10,760 bases of DNA from Chloroflexota bacterium. GTDB taxonomy: Bacteria > Chloroflexota > Dehalococcoidia > SZUA-161. This document shows positions 7,477 to 10,760 of the stretch, one piece after another. Both the position numbers and the translations under genes were made by a program. Below the pieces are notes generated by a model. That model made no database searches. It had not been told where the DNA came from and saw only the letters and a program-made list of their open reading frames with translations. The DNA lies in the NCBI GenBank assembly GCA_003229915.1, contig QIGA01000125.1:1-10760 (forward strand), read 5' to 3'. Each line of letters opens with the position of its first letter. The first letter of the stretch is position 1.

Positions 7477-7525
7477 TCAAATACCTCTAACAGCTGAGCA
7501 GGGTCTAATCAGGCAGACAAAGCGG

Positions 7526-7735
7526 TCAGGGCACGGGGTCAATACCACCTTTGCCGAGAGGGTGACAGCGGCAGATACGCCTTGCGGTTAGCCAAGAACC
7601 CTTTACCACACCATGCTTTTCAACTGCTTCGTAGCCATATTGGGAACAGGAGGGCACGAAACGACATGAAGTAGGTGTGTTTGGGGATATTGCCACTTGA
7701 TAGAACCTTATAAGGCTTAACGCGAATCTCTTCAC
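7526..7735 (-). CDS. yidD: Membrane protein insertion efficiency factor YidD
   Basis: A 69-residue protein of the YidD family, which associates with the inner face of the membrane and aids YidC-dependent insertion. The family pattern is complete: amphipathic N-terminal helix (ALSLIRFYQVAIS), then CRFVPSCSQYGYEAVEKHG with cysteines 24 and 30, KGSWLTARRICRCHPLGKGG with cysteines 55 and 57, and the classic DPVP end. The start is a GTG at 7733-7735. It overlaps the TGA of rnpA in the form GTGA, a usual sign of translational coupling. The ribosome-binding signal before it is modest (AGGA), consistent with reinitiation. The protein is at the short end of the usual family length. Confidence 0.95.
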   Translation of the reverse strand: MKRFALSLIRFYQVAISPNTPTSCRFVPSCSQYGYEAVEKHGVVKGSWLTARRICRCHPLGKGGIDPVP

Positions 7736-8100
7736 TCCTGTATCCTACCCACTCGCTTAGCTTCGCTCACATCTGCCAAAATCTGAGCCCTTCGCAGCAA
7801 CCTCGTCACCGCTGCCCCTAGCTGTTGATAATTCGCTGTTTTTGCCCCGTTCCGGGCAATATACACCATATCCCAACCCGACTCGGTCGGAATCGATCTC
7901 ACTATCTCGCGAAACAGTCTCTTCAGCCTGTTGCGCACCACCGCATTCCCCAGGCGCTTGCTGGTCACAAAGCCATACCGGTTCCACCCAAGACCGTTGG
8001 GAACCGCCTTTAGAACAACAAACTCACACGCCCACGCTCTCCCCTGTGTGCGAACATTGGCGAACTGTGAGTCTTTCCGGAGCCTCTCCCCTTTACCCAT
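7732..8100 (-). CDS. rnpA: Ribonuclease P protein component
   Basis: The small basic protein subunit of RNase P, which helps the catalytic RNA remove 5' leaders from precursor tRNAs (122 residues). The start GKGERLRKDSQFANVRTQGR matches the family's opening 'RLRK..DF..V...G'. The central RNR motif GNAVVRNRLKRLFREIVR (51-68) is intact, followed by a strand of the type DMVYIARNGA (77-86). The ATG at 8100 follows the rpmH stop by 18 bases. No strong ribosome-binding site is visible in that GC-rich gap, so coupling to rpmH translation is likely. Confidence 0.96.
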   Translation of the reverse strand: MGKGERLRKDSQFANVRTQGRAWACEFVVLKAVPNGLGWNRYGFVTSKRLGNAVVRNRLKRLFREIVRSIPTESGWDMVYIARNGAKTANYQQLGAAVTRLLRRAQILADVSEAKRVGRIQE

Positions 8101-8118
8101 GCCGCCGCCGCAGCAATC

Positions 8119-8256
8119 CTATACCGCAAGCCGATGACGGCCTTTCAGCCGTCTCCGCTTCAAAACCAGCCGCCCCCCACGGGTCGCCATGCGAGCGCGA
8201 AAACCATGTTTGCGTTTTCTAGGAATCTTCTTCGGTTGATAGGTTCTCTTGGGCAT
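8119..8256 (-). CDS. rpmH: 50S ribosomal protein L34
   Basis: A 45-residue, very basic ribosomal protein of the large subunit. The reading frame runs from ATG at 8256 to TAG at 8119-8121. The protein starts MPKRTYQPKKIPRKRKHGFR and has the typical ARMATRGGRLVLKRRRLKGR core, the near-invariant L34 pattern. AAGGTG lies about seven bases before the ATG. It is the first gene of the operon and is followed by rnpA after 18 bases, the usual bacterial order. Confidence 0.97.
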   Translation of the reverse strand: MPKRTYQPKKIPRKRKHGFRARMATRGGRLVLKRRRLKGRHRLAV

Positions 8257-8280
8257 TTCTTATCACCTTGCTCGTGCGCT

Positions 8281-8310
8281 ATTATACTGTATCCCGTTCT
8301 CGACTGTCAA
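8281..8310 (-). promoter_or_regulatory. Strong promoter of the rpmH-rnpA-yidD-yidC-jag operon
   Basis: Both hexamers are perfect: -35 TTGACA (8305-8310) and -10 TATAAT (8281-8286), with an 18-base spacer. The expected transcript start lies near 8274, giving a leader of about 18 bases before rpmH. A housekeeping sigma factor promoter of this quality suits ribosomal protein expression. Confidence 0.9.
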
Positions 8311-8384
8311 TTTGAGAGTCTCCAAGGGTAGTAGCGCAACGCAAGAAATCCTTGAGCATGACATGCAAATCAGCTACGAGAATG

Positions 8385-8494
8385 CTAGGAGCCTATCTGA
8401 GAATTACGGGTAGATTGGAGCATCTGCTCCAACTGTACCTAGAGCAAATGCTCTAGACTACCCCTGATTTGCTAAACTTTCGGACACCCTCCTA
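8385..8494. repeat. Dispersed palindromic intergenic repeat, copy B (long form)
   Basis: This segment lies between pepA and the rpmH promoter and aligns with 4539-4625. It carries two perfect 18-base palindromes with two-base centres, TTGGAGCATCTGCTCCAA (8415-8432) and CTAGAGCAAATGCTCTAG (8439-8456), spaced 24 bases centre to centre. They are nested in a larger imperfect palindrome: GGGTAG (8408-8413) and CTACCC (8458-8463) are symmetric about the same midpoint (8435.5). Over 8408-8463 about 20 of 28 arm positions match. TAGGAG (8386-8391) and CTCCTA (8489-8494) form inverted ends. No open frame is supported. Confidence 0.75.
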
Positions 8495-8515
8495 ATAGGG
8501 CTTGCCCTTCCATCT

Positions 8516-8539
8516 TTGGATACCTTTACACGGTACCAA
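8516..8539. other. Imperfect hairpin downstream of pepA
   Basis: The arms TTGGATACC and GGTACCAA pair with one bulged base around a short loop. The hairpin lies 37 bases after the pepA stop codon on the transcribed side. There is no T-run after it, so it is not a standard intrinsic terminator. It may be a 3' end stabiliser or chance. Apart from this and repeat copy B, I see nothing else convincing between 8311 and 8575. Confidence 0.3.
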
Positions 8540-8575
8540 GTTTCGCGGGGCGCTAGATAAAGCCTGCACTGACTT

Positions 8576-10087
8576 CTATTCTGGTTGTTCCCCAGCAAGA
8601 ACTAAAGCAACGTTGACCAGCGTTCTGACCGCAACCCCCGTTGCCCCTTTGATTAAGTAAGATTGCTCCTTATTGATGAACGAGGGGCCAGCGATGTCCA
8701 AATGAACCCACGGCGTACCTTCACTGAACTCAGCTAGGAACTGGGCAGCAGTGATGGTCCCCCCGTACCTTCCCCCCGTATTCTTGATGTCGGCAACTTC
8801 ACTCTTGTTCTGCTCTTTATACTCCTCATACATTGGGAGCTGCCAGATTTTCTCTCCCACCTGTTCCCCTGATTTAATCACCCTGTCCACGAGCTCTTGA
8901 TCATTGCCCAGAGCCCCGGTACAGATATCGCCCAGGGCTATACGGCAAGCACCAGTCAGTGTAGCAACATCGATCAATGGGGCAAGCCCGAGTTTCCTCG
9001 CATAGCATATGGCATCGGCGAGAATCAACCGTCCCTCGGCATCAGTGTTCACCACCTCTATTGTCTTCCCATTCATCGCCTTGAGGACGTCTCCCGGCTT
9101 GAGCGCGGCGCCTCCAGAAAGGTTTTCAGTCGCCGGCACAATACCAGTCACGTTGATCCTGGGTCTGAGTTCAGCGATGGCCCTCATAGCAGCGATGACA
9201 GCGGCACCACCAGCCATATCTCCCTTCATTTCGTCCATACCCTCCGATGGCTTGATCGAGATGCCACCCGAATCGAATGTTAACCCTTTGCCGATCAGAC
9301 CCAGCGGGCTAGCCTCAGGATCGCCTCCGCGATAGCCCATAACGATCAACTTGGGAGGCTGTTTACTGCCCTGGGCAACGCCCAACAGCGCCCCCATCTC
9401 CAGTTTCCCCATCTCCTCTCGCTCAAGAACATTGAACTCCAGACCCCCATCAGCAGCCACTTCCCGTGCCACTTCCGCCATATCAGAGGGAGTCATGTAG
9501 TTAGCTGGCTCATTGATCATATCTCTGGCGAAATTGGTGGATTCCGCGAGCACCCTGCCGCGTCTAACACTGCTCTCCAACGAGGGCACCTTGCTCTCAT
9601 CCCACTCCACAATGAGCAGCTCCTCGATTTCTCCGTGCTCAGGTTCTTTGGTGACGTGTTTGCGGAAAGTATAGAGGCCGAGGATAGTTCCCTCTGTAAG
9701 AGCCTGCACCGCTTTCTCCACATCCAGGCCGCCTGCGCCTGCGCCGTGGACGACAGTCGCCACTCGTTTAGCGCCCACCTTTCTCAAAAAACGGCATGTT
9801 GCTGCCATCACCCCGCGGATTGAGTCATAGGTAAGCTTATCTTGCTTACCCAAGCCCGCTACCACTACGCGCTCCGGCTCCATTTTACCCATCGTATGGA
9901 TAAGGGTAACCTCACTGAGCTTACCCTTGATTTCCCCCTCGCCAATAAGCCGACTTATAGTCCCGCCCAGCGCTTGGTCAACAGCCCTGGTAGCACCGCC
10001 GGGATGCTCTACCCCCTCGAAGAGATTGACAATAGCAGCATCAACCTTGACCTTAGTTATATCACCAGAGATAACCTTTACCTCCAC
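8576..10087 (-). CDS. pepA: Leucyl aminopeptidase (M17 cytosol aminopeptidase)
   Basis: A cytoplasmic two-metal aminopeptidase that removes N-terminal residues, notably leucine, from peptides (503 residues, the usual length). The N-terminal macro-like domain covers about 1-160; the catalytic domain starts near 175. The metal and active-site residues match E. coli PepA: K267 and D272 in GKGLTFDSGG, K279, D290 in KGDM, and D349, E351 and R353 in the family signature NTDAEGRL. All are present, so the enzyme should be active, probably as a hexamer. The start is a GTG at 10085-10087 with AGGAGG four bases before it. It is transcribed alone from its own promoter. Besides peptide turnover, some PepA proteins bind DNA; nothing here tests that. 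Confidence 0.97.
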   Translation of the reverse strand: MEVKVISGDITKVKVDAAIVNLFEGVEHPGGATRAVDQALGGTISRLIGEGEIKGKLSEVTLIHTMGKMEPERVVVAGLGKQDKLTYDSIRGVMAATCRFLRKVGAKRVATVVHGAGAGGLDVEKAVQALTEGTILGLYTFRKHVTKEPEHGEIEELLIVEWDESKVPSLESSVRRGRVLAESTNFARDMINEPANYMTPSDMAEVAREVAADGGLEFNVLEREEMGKLEMGALLGVAQGSKQPPKLIVMGYRGGDPEASPLGLIGKGLTFDSGGISIKPSEGMDEMKGDMAGGAAVIAAMRAIAELRPRINVTGIVPATENLSGGAALKPGDVLKAMNGKTIEVVNTDAEGRLILADAICYARKLGLAPLIDVATLTGACRIALGDICTGALGNDQELVDRVIKSGEQVGEKIWQLPMYEEYKEQNKSEVADIKNTGGRYGGTITAAQFLAEFSEGTPWVHLDIAGPSFINKEQSYLIKGATGVAVRTLVNVALVLAGEQPE

Positions 10088-10141
10088 TTCTCCTCCTTTT
10101 TGAACATAGAAACTATTCCTGGCTGTGACACGCCAATCTAC

Positions 10142-10169
10142 TTTATATCAAAAGGCGAATGAATTGCAA
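10142..10169 (-). promoter_or_regulatory. Probable promoter of pepA
   Basis: A -35 box TTGCAA (10164-10169) is followed by a 16-base spacer and the -10 box TATAAA (10142-10147), preceded by a TGA extended -10 element. The expected start near 10135 gives a leader of about 47 bases before the GTG. Confidence 0.6.
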
Positions 10170-10185
10170 CACAATGAGACAGTGC

Positions 10186-10215
10186 ATAATCAGCAACAAC
10201 GCGCTAAGGTGTCAA
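10186..10215 (-). promoter_or_regulatory. Possible second, upstream promoter of pepA
   Basis: A perfect TTGACA (10210-10215) is followed after 18 bases by GATTAT (10186-10191), which matches four of six -10 consensus bases. It could be a tandem promoter with the site at 10142-10169, or chance. Otherwise the gap between pepA and the glycosyltransferase gene shows nothing clear, and no convincing terminator for the latter. Confidence 0.3.
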
Positions 10216-10279
10216 CCCAAGCTAAAAGGCCACCTAGAAACGGAGAAACCATGTGTTCCAAGTTCTGTGAGGAAAGCGG

Positions 10280-10760
10280 CTATAGTGAAGATCGAAAGCG
10301 CACCCGTAGCAGTCCCTTTATATCCTCCCAGACGGTATCAACAATGTTAACCCTGGTATCTTCATCCTCAACCCATTCCACAGGCACATCTTTGAGGCGA
10401 TAGCCTTTCATCTCCGCGAGGAGCAGCAGCTCGGTGTCAAAAAACCAAGCCTGATCTTTAATTAACGGTACAAGCTCCTGCGCTACCTCGCGTCTAACCG
10501 CCTTGAAGCCGCACTGGGCATCAGTGAAACCGGAGCAGAACATCAATTTAATCAGTAAGTTGTAGCCGCGCGAGGTGATCTCACGCTTCAGGCTGCGTTT
10601 GACCCTGGATCCTGCCATCAGTCGCGAACCTACAGCGATGTCATATCCTTCGTCGAGAGCGCGGATCAACACTGGGAAGGCATCTAACTTGGTCGAGAGA
10701 TCGACATCCATGTAGGCTACTGCATCCGCGTTGCTCTCCAGCCACGCTTTCCTCAAGGCA
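10280..10760 (-). CDS. Family-2 glycosyltransferase, polyprenyl-phosphate sugar transferase type (5' partial)
   Basis: The C-terminal part (about 160 residues) of a GT-A fold glycosyltransferase; the gene continues beyond the right edge. The frame is open to the edge, and the TTG at 10754-10756 is an internal leucine (ALRKAW), not a start. The metal/nucleotide-binding DxD motif is in AYMDVDLST. It is followed by DIAVGSR and SRGYNLLIKLMF, then DAQCGFKAVRREVA and WFFDTELLLLAEMKGYRLKDVPVEW. These blocks match enzymes of the dolichyl-phosphate glucosyl/mannosyltransferase kind (ALG5/DPM1-like). Those move a sugar from a nucleotide donor to a polyprenyl phosphate at the membrane, for later use in glycan or glycoprotein building. 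No C-terminal membrane helices follow the domain, so this is a soluble or peripheral form. Sugar and acceptor cannot be read from the fragment. Confidence 0.88.
   Translation of the reverse strand, partial: ALRKAWLESNADAVAYMDVDLSTKLDAFPVLIRALDEGYDIAVGSRLMAGSRVKRSLKREITSRGYNLLIKLMFCSGFTDAQCGFKAVRREVAQELVPLIKDQAWFFDTELLLLAEMKGYRLKDVPVEWVEDEDTRVNIVDTVWEDIKGLLRVRFRSSL

Noticed and set aside
8134..8331. Plus-strand frame over rpmH and its promoter
   Set aside because: It is the antisense shadow of rpmH, whose 45-residue protein is unmistakable on the minus strand.
8356..8366. Small inverted repeat GCATGACATGC about 50 bases upstream of the rpmH -35 box
   Set aside because: Five-base arms are expected by chance, and there is no second copy to suggest an operator.
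10125..10403. Plus-strand frames in the gap between pepA and the glycosyltransferase gene
   Set aside because: They overlap the pepA promoter region and the conserved glycosyltransferase end, with no ribosome-binding site or motif.

Overview
The window looks like chromosomal DNA of a Gram-positive-type (monoderm) bacterium, most likely a member of the Chloroflexota near Dehalococcoidia. The pointers are an IleRS2-type isoleucyl-tRNA synthetase behind a T-box leader, a short YidC of the Bacillus SpoIIIJ kind followed by Jag, and the order rpmH-rnpA-yidD-yidC-jag. The phylum is an inference from gene content and protein style; no 16S or other decisive marker is present. All genes lie on the minus strand except a protease fragment at the left edge.

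Layout, left to right. 2-271 (+): C-terminal PDZ domain of an HtrA/DegP-type protease, cut by the window edge. 276-3356 (-): ileS, ending 4 bases from the protease stop codon in a convergent arrangement. 3371-3671 (-): its leader, a complete transcriptional T-box riboswitch with an ATC (Ile) specifier, T-box sequence, terminator and its own promoter. 3687-4469 (-): an enoyl-CoA hydratase/isomerase-family protein. 4470-4671: intergenic, holding the first copy of a palindromic repeat. 4672-8256 (-): a tight operon rpmH - rnpA - yidD - eight-repeat propeller lipoprotein - yidC - jag, read from a near-consensus promoter at 8281-8310. 8311-8575: intergenic, holding the second and longer copy of the repeat. 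8576-10087 (-): leucyl aminopeptidase pepA with a GTG start and its own promoter. 10280-10760 (-): most of a family-2 glycosyltransferase, cut by the right edge.

How the genes work together. The rpmH operon joins ribosome assembly (L34), tRNA 5' maturation (RNase P protein) and membrane-protein insertion (YidD, YidC and the RNA-binding partner Jag). A lipoprotein with the architecture of BamB, eight PQQ-type propeller repeats behind a lipobox, sits inside this operon. That is the most suggestive association here for an undescribed role in membrane-protein biogenesis. ileS is an independent unit controlled by uncharged tRNA-Ile.

No mobile element, phage, CRISPR array, tRNA or rRNA was seen. 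The most unusual non-coding signal is a pair of diverged palindromic elements (4539-4625 and 8385-8494) that differ by exactly one 24-base palindrome unit. The most notable protein feature is the GIHH form of the class I signature in IleRS, a variant linked with mupirocin hyper-resistance.
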